Part shown: piece by piece, positions 24,209-34,500 of the stretch
Position numbering within the stretch: the first letter of the stretch is position 1
Layout: the number at the start of each line of letters is the position of its first letter
Origin: CAZOVB01 sp964583095
GTDB lineage: Bacteria; Planctomycetota; Phycisphaerae; SM23-33
Length of the DNA stretch: 64,000 nt
Assembly (NCBI GenBank): GCA_964583095.1
Contig: CAZOVB010000021.1
Coordinates: 9,300 to 73,299 of the forward strand
Reading direction: 5' to 3'
Notes under the pieces: generated by a model
The model's input: only the letters and a program-made list of their open reading frames with translations
Databases searched by the model: none
Told to the model about the DNA's origin: nothing
Program-made: the position numbers and the translations under genes

Positions 24209-25447
24209 TCAGTCGGCAGCGCCCTTCTTGATCAGCCGTGCGGCCACCACATCGACATGATCGGCCGCATCGAGAGAATCCTCTCCGTAATCGACCTTGA
24301 GTGTCAGATTTTCCACGCCTGTCAGATCCAGGCTGACAAGCTGGGCCTTGTCCCGCCCGGTTACGCGAAGCGGTTCGATGAGGTCCCGGCCTTGCTGATC
24401 CAGGAAGCGAACGGTCGCGTCGCCCTTGGGGCGAACGGAATCGTTGATGCCCACGATAGCGACCATCTTTTCGTACTCACCCTTGAGCGGCCAGGTCATC
24501 CGGCAGAAACTGTGCACCCCCAGCCCGACGTCGTAACGCTTCCGGTCCAGCAGAAGCGGTTTGCCCGAGACGCTCTGGTTCACGCGGTAGTTATACGTTC
24601 GATCGAACAGCCCCTTCTCGCGAACCTTTGTCGGGGTCAGATCCACCAGATCCACCACCTTGTCCGAGAGGATCTGCACGCGAGAGACCTGGCTGGCACG
24701 AATCTTCTGCGTTCCCAGGCCGGGCACTTCAACCTCGTACTGGCCGTCGGAGAGCTTGATGGATGTAAAGACCACCTTCGTGCCCTTGAGGCCAAACAGG
24801 ATGCCGCGAAGCTCAGGCTCAGCCGCCTGTTGCGGGTGCGTGATCAGAATCGCCGCGACGTTCTTGCGGTCGGCTGTGCGGTCCCTGTCCTTGTAGCGGA
24901 AATGAACTTCGCTGTCGCTGAGGCCCTGGAACACTCCGCCCACGCCGATCCACTTGCCCTCTTGTGTTTCCACCACCAGGGTGTCGAACCCTTCCCGGAC
25001 CAGCCGCCCCTCCTTGCAGCGCTGGTCCACCCCGCGGGGGGAAACATCCATCCGTGAAAAGTAGATTTTGTCTATCTGGGCAAGTTCCAGGCTCTGGCTT
25101 CCCAGCAGCGTGTTTTCGATCTTCACAACGTTCTTGTTCCGCGGAGCCTGGAGACTGTTGGCCTGCAGGGCCATGCCCGTGATGGTGGTGACGACCGTCT
25201 TGCCCTGGTTCTGGAGGACGTCCGAAGCGCTCTGGTAGTGGATCCTGGCCACCTCGTCGAGCTTCAGTTCTTCCATGCCGGCTTCGGTCTCCATGCGAAC
25301 CATGCCGTCGGAGATCGACTTCACATGTCCGACGAGTCGACTGGTGTCAAGCCGCTGGACATACGGTTCGTCCTGGGCATATGTCGTGCCCACCGCGACC
25401 AGCAGAACCGCCCAAGCCACCATCCAGGATCTTCTTACCTGCACCAT
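24209..25447 (-). CDS. Secreted NPCBM/NEW2-domain protein
   Basis: A 412-residue exported protein. The N-terminus (RRSW then MVAWAVLLVAVGTTYAQ) is a Sec signal peptide with cleavage expected after TYA. The middle is beta-rich and repeats the theme 'effect on metabolism of labels' such as DGMVRMETEAGMEELKLDEV, similar to LSm/beta-strand repeats used in scaffold proteins. Residues about 265-400 form an NPCBM-like carbohydrate-binding module (KRYDVGLGVHS, then a LKVDYGEDSLDAADHVDVV ending). Start at ATG 25447 has GGAG 8 nt upstream; a TTG two codons earlier is possible. It follows the low-complexity protein by 15 nt. Probably periplasmic or cell-surface, binding glycans. Confidence 0.75.
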   Translation of the reverse strand: MVQVRRSWMVAWAVLLVAVGTTYAQDEPYVQRLDTSRLVGHVKSISDGMVRMETEAGMEELKLDEVARIHYQSASDVLQNQGKTVVTTITGMALQANSLQAPRNKNVVKIENTLLGSQSLELAQIDKIYFSRMDVSPRGVDQRCKEGRLVREGFDTLVVETQEGKWIGVGGVFQGLSDSEVHFRYKDRDRTADRKNVAAILITHPQQAAEPELRGILFGLKGTKVVFTSIKLSDGQYEVEVPGLGTQKIRASQVSRVQILSDKVVDLVDLTPTKVREKGLFDRTYNYRVNQSVSGKPLLLDRKRYDVGLGVHSFCRMTWPLKGEYEKMVAIVGINDSVRPKGDATVRFLDQQGRDLIEPLRVTGRDKAQLVSLDLTGVENLTLKVDYGEDSLDAADHVDVVAARLIKKGAAD

Positions 25448-25462
25448 ATTCAAGCTCCTGCC

Positions 25463-26782
25463 CTATTCGTTCGCTCCGCTGACGCCCCGCATGTACTCAC
25501 GAATGGCTTCGCGGTGCTTCGGGCTCAACTGCTGCTGAAGCATTTCCTTGACTTTTTGCTTCGTTCGGGGAGGAAGCTGCGCCCAGTCGCCGGATTCCTC
25601 GAGTCCCTTGCGCGTTTCGGATTTCAGCTCCACCCGTCCGCTGATACCCTCGGGCAGATAGCTGGACTGGGCCGGCTGAGAGCCCTGGTTCTGCGGCTTG
25701 CCGGATTTGGCTTGCCGGCCTCCGGGCTGCTGACCCGCGCTGCCCTCCTGACCCTGGCCCTGGCCCTGCTTCTGCTGCTGCTTCTCCTGCTTCTGCTTCT
25801 GCTTCTGCTGATTCGGATCGTTCTTCTTCTGTTCCTCATACACCTTGATCAGGTCGGTGAGGATCGCGACGATCTCTTCCTGCTTCTCCTGCGTCTGCTC
25901 ACCCGAGTCCAACCGGTCCAGTCTCTGGTGCACCTCGTCCATCCGCTTGGCGATGGCCGACATCGGATCCGGGTCCTTGTACATCTTCGTCAGCTTCTCA
26001 TACCGCTCCCACGCGTGGACCAGTTGCTTTTGTTCCAGTGTGGCTGCGTATTCCTTAAGGATGAAGGAGTACATCTGCATGGCATAGAAGCCTCGGCCCA
26101 TCTCTTCAAAGGTGGCCGCAGAGGCCAGACTCGCCCCGGCCGCGAAACTCAGGCGGTCGGGCATGTTCGCAATCACATTGCCATAGGCGTCAATCGCATC
26201 CCACCCCTTGCCCGCATCGGCGAGCATCTGGGCATAGAGATAATGCTTGGCCGCTGCGTAGTAATCCGAATCGTTGGTATTGAGTGATTCCTTGAGTTTC
26301 TCGGCCGCGGCAAGGAAAGCCTCGGTGGCTTCCTTTTCCTTGCCCTCTTCCTCCAGGGCCTGGGCCTTGTTGTACATTTCGTACGGCTTGGCCAGGTCCG
26401 GCTCGACGGCGGCATAGGCGCGGATAATGCGCTGAATGTTGTCCTTCTGGGTGTTGTCCGCCTTTTCGTCCCTGAGGATGGTTCGTGCCTTGTCGACATC
26501 CTCATCCATGTAACGCAGCAGCATCCCGTCTTCGATGTGGGCCAGGACCTGCATCCGCTCGGTGACCAGGCGGCGCTTGACCGCCTTGCGGAGGTACTCG
26601 TCCATTTCTTCCTGAGTCATCTGCGGGCCGAAGATCTTCTCCAGATCCTCCTGGCCGCGCGGCGCCGCCTCTTCCTCTTCATCCGCCGGCTGGACCGGGT
26701 CCATCTGTCCCAGGCTCACCTGCCCCATGACCAGGATCAAGAGCCCGGCAAGGATTCCCAGAAGTCTTTTGTAGGTCTTCAT
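25463..26782 (-). CDS. Exported helical protein with Gln/Lys-rich segment
   Basis: A 439-residue protein with signal peptide (MKTYKRLLGILAGLLILVMG, cleavage near residues 22-24). An acidic linker (ADEEEEAAP) precedes residues about 60-290 with TPR-like helical hairpins (YNKAQALEEEGKEKEATEAF, AAKHYLYAQMLADAGKGWDA). A strongly biased stretch of Gln and Lys follows at about 325-375 (KQKQKQEKQQQKQGQ), and a conserved C-terminal helix block ends the protein (PRTKQKVKEMLQQQLSPKHR, then EAIREYMRGV). The C-terminal block resembles one often found at the ends of large DUF4175-like proteins. AGGAGAAG lies upstream of the ATG. Seventh gene after the PQQ protein; function unknown, possibly scaffold. Confidence 0.7.
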   Translation of the reverse strand: MKTYKRLLGILAGLLILVMGQVSLGQMDPVQPADEEEEAAPRGQEDLEKIFGPQMTQEEMDEYLRKAVKRRLVTERMQVLAHIEDGMLLRYMDEDVDKARTILRDEKADNTQKDNIQRIIRAYAAVEPDLAKPYEMYNKAQALEEEGKEKEATEAFLAAAEKLKESLNTNDSDYYAAAKHYLYAQMLADAGKGWDAIDAYGNVIANMPDRLSFAAGASLASAATFEEMGRGFYAMQMYSFILKEYAATLEQKQLVHAWERYEKLTKMYKDPDPMSAIAKRMDEVHQRLDRLDSGEQTQEKQEEIVAILTDLIKVYEEQKKNDPNQQKQKQKQEKQQQKQGQGQGQEGSAGQQPGGRQAKSGKPQNQGSQPAQSSYLPEGISGRVELKSETRKGLEESGDWAQLPPRTKQKVKEMLQQQLSPKHREAIREYMRGVSGANE

Positions 26783-26830
26783 CGTATCTTCTCCTATGCG
26801 ATCGAATCGCAATGCGGTGGATTCGGATTC

Positions 26831-29080
26831 TTACTTGGCATTTTCCTGGAGCTGCTTGGTCATATCCAGGATTTCCTTCTGGCTCTTGGCCAGGTCCTTG
26901 TGGGAAGCCTGGACACGCTCGGAGGAAAGCTCCCGTTTGGCCTGGAGTTCGTGGACCAGAACGGTGCGCCCCATTACCTGCATCTGCAACTGGCGGAGCA
27001 TTTTGAGTTCGGCCTCGCCGGGAACCAGCGGGGGCTTCTGCCCGCCCTGGCCACCGCCGCCACCCTGGCCGCCGCCGGATTTCTTCCGGCCTCTTTCGGC
27101 CAATTCCTGTCGGATGGACTCGATCATCTGCTCGAGCTGGCGCTCGATATCTTCCTGCAGCTTCTGCGTATAGGTGCCGGGCTTCTTCTCGTGCAGGAGT
27201 TCCTGGCAACTGCGGCAGTCCCGTTGGACCTGGTTCAACACCCGCGGGAAGACCACTGTCGTGCCTTCCTTTTCGAGCATCTCGATGACGCGCTGGAGAT
27301 CGTCACCGACCTCGCCCTGAGCGGCCGAGAGACGCGTGAGCGTCAACTGCTCCTCGCGGTTGAAGTCCGAACCGGGAACATGACCCGAGCCGACCTTCTT
27401 CGTCTCGGAGCTGACCAGCCGCTGTTTATCAAGGGCCTTCTGGAGCATCTGGTCAACCTTGGCCAGGGCTTCGGCCTGCTTGCGCTGGCGCTCTTCCTCG
27501 ATGAGCCTTTCCAGCTCCTTGCGTGCAACTTCCAGATCCTCGATGGCCTTTTTCTGTTCTTCGTTGGCCTGGCTGCTCTGGTTCTGGCTCAGGCCCTGAG
27601 AAGCCTTGGACATCGATTCGGACGCCTTGGAGGCCGAACTGCTTCCGGGCGTGTTCTTCCCATCCTGGTTGTCCTTGTTCATCTGTTTGGCGATCTCTTC
27701 GGTCGCCTTGGCCAGCTTCTCCTGGTCCTTTGCCTGGCCGGAGGGGTCCTGGTTGAGCTTTTCGTTGAGGGCTTTTTCGATGGCGGCCAACTCTTCCTGC
27801 GAAGCCTTCATCGCATCCAGCGCTTCCTTCTGATGGTCGGAAGCCTTTTGGGTATCCTGGCCGTCGAGCTTGTCGGCGGCTTTGGCCATTTCCGAAGAGG
27901 CCTTCTTCATGTCCGGTTTGGGCTTGCCGGACTGGCCGGACTTTCCGCTCTGACCGCTCTTGCCGCTCTGGCCCGACTTGCCGGCCTCTTTGCTGAGCTT
28001 GTCCATCGCAGAGGCCAGTTGCTGGGCCTGCTTCTGGAGGTCGCGCTGCTTGGCGGCGAGCTTGCCCGCGGCCGTGTCTTTCGCTGCCTTGGCAATCGCC
28101 TCGGAAAGCGCGTCGTGGGCGTCCTTCAAGTCGAGCATTGACTGCTTCTGCGAGCTGGCAGCTTCAATCGGGTTGGGCTTGGCCAGAGACTCGGAGGACT
28201 TGTCCATTTCCTTCGAGGCAAGGGAGGCCTTTTCAGACGCCTTCGACAGGCTGCCTTCTTTGCCGGATTGGCCGGCAGCCTTGGCGATCTGAGGATCCGA
28301 AGCTGCCTTGGAAATCTTCTCTGCGATGTCCCGCGTCTTCTGGGCGTATTCCTTCTGCTTCTCTCCCAGGGCGCCCAGCGCCTCGGAACGAACCCGAAGG
28401 GTGCTCTTGCTGAGCTGCTCCTGCTTGGCCATCATGTCGGCTACTTCTTCACGAAGGGCCTGGAGCTTGGCCACGCTCTGATCGCCCTGAGAAGCCTGTG
28501 TGTTGCTGCGAAGTTTCTTCTGGGCGTCGGCCAGCTCGCCCAACTGCTTCTCCAGGTCCGCCATCTGCTTGCGAAGCTCACCGGCTCGGCTGAGCAGGTC
28601 GCTGGCGCTTTCCAGTTCCCGCTGGCGCTCCAGGGCGGCGTCGATCGCGTCGCGGTACTTCTCCAGACGGCGGAGGTTTTCCATCCGCTCGTCGATATCC
28701 ATCTCACCTTCCAGCAAGTATCGATACAACTGGCGAAGCTCGCTGATCACTTCGCCCTGTTTACCTGCCGCGGCCTGCTTGAGGCCCTTGAGGAGCAACT
28801 GGCGAACCTGGTCCAGGTCATTGAGCAACAGCGCCCGTTCGGCCTTGTCGTGCGTCTCGAGAATGATCTTGGCCGATTCCGGATCGGTATCCCGCAGTGC
28901 CTCAGCGACCTTGACCATCTGCGAAAGCAGGTCGCGGAACTGCTGGGTGATGTATTTGGTCTGCTCGGCCTTTTCGGTCGCTCCGATATCCGGACTGTTC
29001 TGCTGAGCCTGAAGGCTCGAACCCATCAACAGGGCCGAGATCAGCCCCACGATCCAGAAAAGCTTTGCGCTGGGTCTCAT
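26831..29080 (-). CDS. Exported long coiled-coil protein
   Basis: A 749-residue protein with signal peptide (MRPSAKLFWIVGLISALLMG, then SSLQA) and almost continuous helical, Ala/Lys/Glu/Gln/Ser-rich sequence from residue 40 to 620, typical of extended coiled coil. It contains a short repeat of S-G-Q-S-G-K (three to four copies, DNA about 27920-27985) that breaks the coil, an RDCRSCQELLHEK segment with a CxxC pair near residue 620, and a Gly-rich tract (GGGQGGGGGQGGQ) near residue 675. AAGGTGA is upstream of the ATG; a 96-codon upstream extension lies in the 169-bp intergenic gap and is rejected. Likely periplasmic structural or tethering protein of this operon. Confidence 0.75.
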   Translation of the reverse strand: MRPSAKLFWIVGLISALLMGSSLQAQQNSPDIGATEKAEQTKYITQQFRDLLSQMVKVAEALRDTDPESAKIILETHDKAERALLLNDLDQVRQLLLKGLKQAAAGKQGEVISELRQLYRYLLEGEMDIDERMENLRRLEKYRDAIDAALERQRELESASDLLSRAGELRKQMADLEKQLGELADAQKKLRSNTQASQGDQSVAKLQALREEVADMMAKQEQLSKSTLRVRSEALGALGEKQKEYAQKTRDIAEKISKAASDPQIAKAAGQSGKEGSLSKASEKASLASKEMDKSSESLAKPNPIEAASSQKQSMLDLKDAHDALSEAIAKAAKDTAAGKLAAKQRDLQKQAQQLASAMDKLSKEAGKSGQSGKSGQSGKSGQSGKPKPDMKKASSEMAKAADKLDGQDTQKASDHQKEALDAMKASQEELAAIEKALNEKLNQDPSGQAKDQEKLAKATEEIAKQMNKDNQDGKNTPGSSSASKASESMSKASQGLSQNQSSQANEEQKKAIEDLEVARKELERLIEEERQRKQAEALAKVDQMLQKALDKQRLVSSETKKVGSGHVPGSDFNREEQLTLTRLSAAQGEVGDDLQRVIEMLEKEGTTVVFPRVLNQVQRDCRSCQELLHEKKPGTYTQKLQEDIERQLEQMIESIRQELAERGRKKSGGGQGGGGGQGGQKPPLVPGEAELKMLRQLQMQVMGRTVLVHELQAKRELSSERVQASHKDLAKSQKEILDMTKQLQENAK

Positions 29081-29249
29081 GGTATCACCTTTTGAAATTG
29101 TGGACCTCTTGTGTATGGTATCGGACCGAGAGGCCTCGATGCGTATGGCCTGATACGGTCCTGTCTGCCCGCCCGGAAGCTTAGTCGACCCCGGCCGGCA
29201 AAAGTTCCCTCCTGCCCATATTCGGCAAGAGGTTTCTGGCTTGGGGGCC

Positions 29250-31547
29250 TCAATCCTTGAAGACATCGCCGCCTTCGCCTTCGATGTCCTCTTGGATGCC
29301 TTCCTGGATCTTCTCCAACTCGCCGATAATCTTGAGAAGTTCGGCACCCAAGGCCTGACGGTCGGCAAATTTCACCACGTTCGAGCCGATACTCGTCAGT
29401 TCCCGGACCAGGCCGTCCTGCAGCTTGGCTACCTCGGCGGCCTTTTCGCTGACCTCCCGCGGATCCTGTTTTTCCGAGATCTGCTTGAGGGCATTGCGGG
29501 CGGTTTCGATATGCTCAGCCACCTGGTTCTCCAGGGGGGAGATCACGTATTCGCGGAACTGCGTCCGCTGCTGGGACGAGCCGGAGTTGTTGCGTTCCAT
29601 CTCGGCAACAATGCCCCGAAGCTTGTCGGCAAAGTTCTGCACCTCGACGCCGACGGTGCTTTGGAGTTCACCCGAGTCTTCCAGTCGCTGCCGGGCTGCT
29701 TTGGAAATCTGGTTTTCTCCCTCGATGGCCGATCGGGCACTCTGGGTCTTGGCCGCGGCCATCTTCTGGTTGTCCACCGCCTCGCCGAACAGCGCTGCCG
29801 CTTCACGAATCCGCTGGAGCATCTGTTCTTCCAGTTGCTGCTGGGTGACCACATTGAAACTCAACACGCGGCTGGCGGTGATGTTGGGCCCTCCGTAGTC
29901 CCTGGGCATCGAGTCGAGAATTTCAGCCTGGATGCGGACCGTCGAGCCGGGCTGAACCGCCAGCGGGGCCAGGTCCACTACTCGTGTCTGAACGATCTCG
30001 CGAGCGGCAGGGGTTTGAGGCAGGACCGGTTCGCCCAACGGTTCGAACGGTTCATTGTCGATTGAAGCGAAGATCCGAACGTGCTCCAGCCCGTAGGCAT
30101 CGACCGCCTCGATGTACAGGGGAATCTGCACCTGGTTGGTGACCAGCGAAGAGACCTCTCGGGCTTCGAACTTGCGAAATTCCGCCGGAACATCCTGAAG
30201 CACAACGATCTTCAACTCCAGGGCGTTTCGTGTGAAGCCTTCTTCGTCGGTGAGAGTGATGACCATCTTGAGTTCCGGCTCGAGCCCCCGGCCCATCGAG
30301 CCCAAGGCAACGGCCGGCTTGCGGAGAACCCTTTCCATGCCGCCCAGCAGCCCGAACTCTTCCGGAAAGCCGATGGCGTCGGCAGCCACTCTCTGCAGCG
30401 GGGGCAGGTTGAAGGTCCCGATCGGCAGCGTCCCGATCAGCGAACGGTTCTCCGAGCCGGGCTGGGCCTTGATCGTCCCTGCGGGCCAGCCGTTGAGATA
30501 GATCTGCGCCCCGGTCACCGGCAGGGTCGTCTTGCCGGTGATTTCCAGTTCCCCCGCGGCAGGGACGCTGAGCATGTCCGGCGCGTTGGTAAAGGTCTTG
30601 CGCGGGGGCTCCTGGTTGGTGTATTCCGGGAAAACAACGGTGTAGGAGACCTCGACCAGTTCGGCGGTCTCAACCAGAAGGACCCTATGCGGCTTGAGGC
30701 GATCGAGTCGATCGTCTCCACCGGTGACGTAGAATTCGAATTCCTCGCGGACCGACTCAAAGACCACGGTGTAGACCTTCTTCTCCGGATCCAGCGTCAC
30801 GTCTCTTCGCGTGTCGCTGATACCCTCGTACTTTGCATGTACGGTTATGCGCGACGGAATCACGCGGCTGTCCTCGCGAGGACGCACGGTCACGACCAGG
30901 TCTTCGCCGCGGTGGATCTTGAAGTCTCCATCCCCTTCGACCACCAGGTAGGTCTCCTGCGGGTAGAACTCGGAGGTGGAGAACAGGATGTTGCGCTTGA
31001 ACCAGATGGCCATCAGATCGCTTCGCCAGGCGCCAAAGCCCCCCAGCAGCATCACCAGCACCAGGGCCAGGCAGAGCGTGACCCACATGCGTTTGCGTTC
31101 GATGACGGCGGAGAAGTTCAAAGGTTCGGCCATCTGGTCCGCTTCTTCGCGCACCTTTTCGATCAACTGCGGGCTCATGCCCGCGGCGACCAGATCCTGT
31201 CGATCATTGAACTGAAGGGCGCTGATAAGCCGGTCGTCCAACTGGCCGTAATGGTTCTCGATCAACAGGGCCAGGTTGTCACTGTCCATTGGAACCGTCA
31301 GCGGGGAAAGCAGATAGCGCCAGGCGATGTAGAGCACGCCGGCCGTCGCTGCCGCCATGATCACCACGCGCAGTTCCACCTGGTCCAGTCGCAGCAGGTA
31401 GTCGAACGTGAAGGTCACGACGACCAGGGCCACCAGTGCCATCAACAGCCAACTGGTTCCTTCCACCGCCAGACGGGCGATCAGAGACGTCTTGAGGCGT
31501 CCGAGTTTCCGGAGGATCGTATGATGCAGGGCTTCTTGCTTGGTCAT
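29250..31547 (-). CDS. DUF4175-like membrane protein
   Basis: A 765-residue protein. Three membrane helices are seen near the N-terminus (VEGTSWLLMALVALVVVTF about 29-47, VVIMAAATAGVLYIAWRYLL about 61-80, and MWVTLCLALVLVMLLGGFG about 173-191), followed by a large, mostly beta-rich extracytoplasmic region (Ig/cadherin-like strands about 220-520) and a helical C-terminus. This domain order resembles the DUF4175/'TIGR02302' family of large membrane proteins found beside MoxR-VWA genes. It starts 34 nt after the giant VWA protein. The exact family assignment is from memory of architecture, not from a motif. Confidence 0.65.
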   Translation of the reverse strand: MTKQEALHHTILRKLGRLKTSLIARLAVEGTSWLLMALVALVVVTFTFDYLLRLDQVELRVVIMAAATAGVLYIAWRYLLSPLTVPMDSDNLALLIENHYGQLDDRLISALQFNDRQDLVAAGMSPQLIEKVREEADQMAEPLNFSAVIERKRMWVTLCLALVLVMLLGGFGAWRSDLMAIWFKRNILFSTSEFYPQETYLVVEGDGDFKIHRGEDLVVTVRPREDSRVIPSRITVHAKYEGISDTRRDVTLDPEKKVYTVVFESVREEFEFYVTGGDDRLDRLKPHRVLLVETAELVEVSYTVVFPEYTNQEPPRKTFTNAPDMLSVPAAGELEITGKTTLPVTGAQIYLNGWPAGTIKAQPGSENRSLIGTLPIGTFNLPPLQRVAADAIGFPEEFGLLGGMERVLRKPAVALGSMGRGLEPELKMVITLTDEEGFTRNALELKIVVLQDVPAEFRKFEAREVSSLVTNQVQIPLYIEAVDAYGLEHVRIFASIDNEPFEPLGEPVLPQTPAAREIVQTRVVDLAPLAVQPGSTVRIQAEILDSMPRDYGGPNITASRVLSFNVVTQQQLEEQMLQRIREAAALFGEAVDNQKMAAAKTQSARSAIEGENQISKAARQRLEDSGELQSTVGVEVQNFADKLRGIVAEMERNNSGSSQQRTQFREYVISPLENQVAEHIETARNALKQISEKQDPREVSEKAAEVAKLQDGLVRELTSIGSNVVKFADRQALGAELLKIIGELEKIQEGIQEDIEGEGGDVFKD

Positions 31548-31581
31548 GATTGGCGTATCTTTCGCTCGGGACCTTCGCAGG

Positions 31582-34500
31582 TCAGGCCATGTTGTATTTC
31601 TTACGCAGGATCCACTCCGTGCACAGCAGCAGGGCGATGATCAGAAGCATCAGCGGAGTGTCCCAGAGTTCCTTGTTGATATCGTTGGGAACCTCCCGCC
31701 GGCCGTGGGGGAGATTGCGAAGCTCGCCGATGTCCACGATATTCAGTGCCCGGGCATCGCCGGCCAGACGGTGCATCAGTTTCTCGTCCGCCTGGGGCTG
31801 CTTCTTTTCAGCCTCGGGAACCGTGATGATCAGGCGCTTTTCCGAGACCCGGTCTTTCCGCTGCTCTTTGGCCAGCGCGGTGACGGTGTAGGTCCCCTCC
31901 CGCTCGGGCTCGAACGTCCCGCGGTATTTGCCCGGGTCGTTGGCCTTGTCGGTTGCCTCGAGGGGAATCCGGATCTCTTTTTCATCCGGGTCGGCCGGGT
32001 CCAGAATGACCGTAAAGGTATCTTCGGTCAATGGCTGATATTTGTCGTTGTACGCACGCACCTCGAAGGTGACGGTCTCGTCCAGGTCGTAGCGTTCCTT
32101 GCCCTCGACCAGCAGGATATCCACGAGCTTGGGCCGCAGCGTGGCCAGGAACCGCACGGCGTTGGACCAGTACCGTCGGTAGTAGTACCCGGCATCGACG
32201 AACTGCCACCGCCACGTCTCGTCGGTTCCCATATAGAGGACCCGTCCGAGGTTGAATCGCTGGTAGACGATCAATGGCTCGACCAGGTCGTCTTCGGACC
32301 TCCGGTTGGGGTTGCCGTGAACGGCCAGAACCCGCGCCAGGGGTTTTCGCTGCTTGACGTGATGCGAATTGTAGATTCCGGGAAGCACCGCCCATGCGTT
32401 CAGCGAGGCCTCGGGCGAATCTTCCATCATCATGATGGGATGGTCCTGCCCGTAGGGCGTGAGACGCATCTTCCAGGCCCGGCCCGTCTCGCCGCTGATA
32501 CGCTGGACGTCGCTGGATACATCAAAGGACAATTCCACCGGCAACAGAGCGCGAAGCGGGCTGAATTCATCCAAGGCATAGAGCTTGGGCGAGTTCTTGT
32601 TGGAGGCGATGTAGCAAAGTCCCCCCCCGTGCTGCTCGACAAATTGATAGAGCAGATCGGCAAAGTGACCGTCGAATCCGTTTTCCGTCGGATACGGATC
32701 GTAGAGGAACACCACGTTGTAGCCCGGATGAAGCTCAGGATTCTTTGCCTGCTTTTCCGGGGTCCAGCCGGGCGAGCCGACCAGTTCCTCCAGGGTCCGG
32801 GGCAGGCTCTCGAGCTTCATGCCGGTCGAGGCGGCCTGGTTGATGTCCTTGTCGGCGTTCTGCTGCCAGACACTCAATTGATACAGGTCCGGCTGACGCA
32901 GCAGGAAGTTCTTGAGGTGCTGGAACTCCCAACCGGCGTCTCCGCTGACCAGAAGAATGCGGATTCGTTCATCCAGCACACGCACCAGAACGGTGGGAGA
33001 CTCGACCTTTCGCGCCCGGGGATCGCTGAGCTCGTTGACCGGTTCGGCCTTGAACTCGAAGCGTCCAACGTCTTTGGGCTCGTAGGGGATCTCTACTTCG
33101 CTCACATGCAGGGTCTTGTTGTACTCCTCCACGCTGGGACGCTGGAGAACGACCGGCTTTTCGGTCTTGGCCACTTCGGTCCATTCGGCGTCTTCTTCGT
33201 CGCGGGGTCTGCGCAGCAGCCGCAGCAGGAGGCTGGCATCGTCTTCGATATTGCAGTAGCTCACCGTAGCGGTGAAGGTCATGCCGCTGTTGCGGGGAAC
33301 CCGGTTGTTGGACCGCAGGCTGCTGACATACACGCTGGCCGGCCTGCGGGAAGACCCCACCAGCACGGGGATGATCGGAACCGAGAGGCGCCGGGCTTCG
33401 TTGATGACATCGTCGATCGACGGCGCTCGTGACTCGGAAGTATTCTGGCCGTCGCCGATGACGATAATCGCTTCGGTGCGTCGGCCTCGAATCATCTCCA
33501 GGGCCCGACCCAGTGCCTGGGCGTAGCGCGTCTGGAACCCCTTGCCGTCGAGAGCCGAGAGCATCAGGGATACCCGCTGGGCCGGTGTGAGCTTGGCCAT
33601 CTTCTCGGCCCAAAGGGTCTGCTTCATCTCCTCCAGCGACCGAAGATACTGCAGGTAGGACAGTTCCCTCGCCTCGAGGGAGTCTGCCAGTTCCAGCCCC
33701 ATCTGGCGGGTCCGGGCCTGTTCCTCGGGGAGGCTCTGGAAGCGGCGACGTTCTGCTGCGGCGATCTGCCGGGCCTGGTCGGGTTCCAATTCGGGAAACT
33801 CCAGTTGTTTGGGCCCCTCCTGCATGATCTCCAGCAACCGGCGGGTCAGTTCCAGACGGTTGATTCGTCCGGCCTCGAAATCGTCCACGACGCGTTCCAG
33901 GTCCTCGCCCGCATCGGAACCGGCCAGACGATAATGCTGCACAGTCCGCCGTGCCTCCTGTACCATCACCTGCCGTGCCTTTTCATCCTCAAGCGGCCCG
34001 GACAGAAGCGCCCGCATCCGGGGATCATCCAGCAGGGCCCGGATTTTTTTGATAATCCCCGTCAGCACCAGTCGATCTCCCTGGACGGGGGAGTCCAGGG
34101 CTGGGGGCAGGGAGGCAGCGGGGTCTTCCTCGCCGTCACCGATGAGTCTCAACGCCCCCAGTTGTCGCACGTAAGGCTCCCGTTGCGGATCGTCGGTGGA
34201 AAAGGCCAAGAGCTTGAGAAGGTGGTTCTCTGCCAAATCCAGCAGGACCGAATCTTCCTTGGTCAGGCAGGCCTTGGCGATATCCAGGCGGGTGAGACCG
34301 GCAACGTCGGCCGGATCGATCCCCAGAAACTCAGCCAGCTCCTGCGTCTGCTGCTGATCATACACGTCATTGGGCAGGGTCATGGAATTGCTGTCGTCGA
34401 CGAGCACCAGGACGTCGGAATACAGCGTGCGCGTGCGCTTCCAGACGATCGCGGGCTTCATGACAATGACAAACAGCAGCACCAGCACAAAAATGCGCAG

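Noticed and set aside
26537..28141. 534-codon Leu-rich plus-strand frame that looks like a membrane protein
   Set aside because: It is the complement of the Lys/Glu/Gln-rich coiled-coil gene; reversing such codons gives artificial Leu/Phe-rich sequence.
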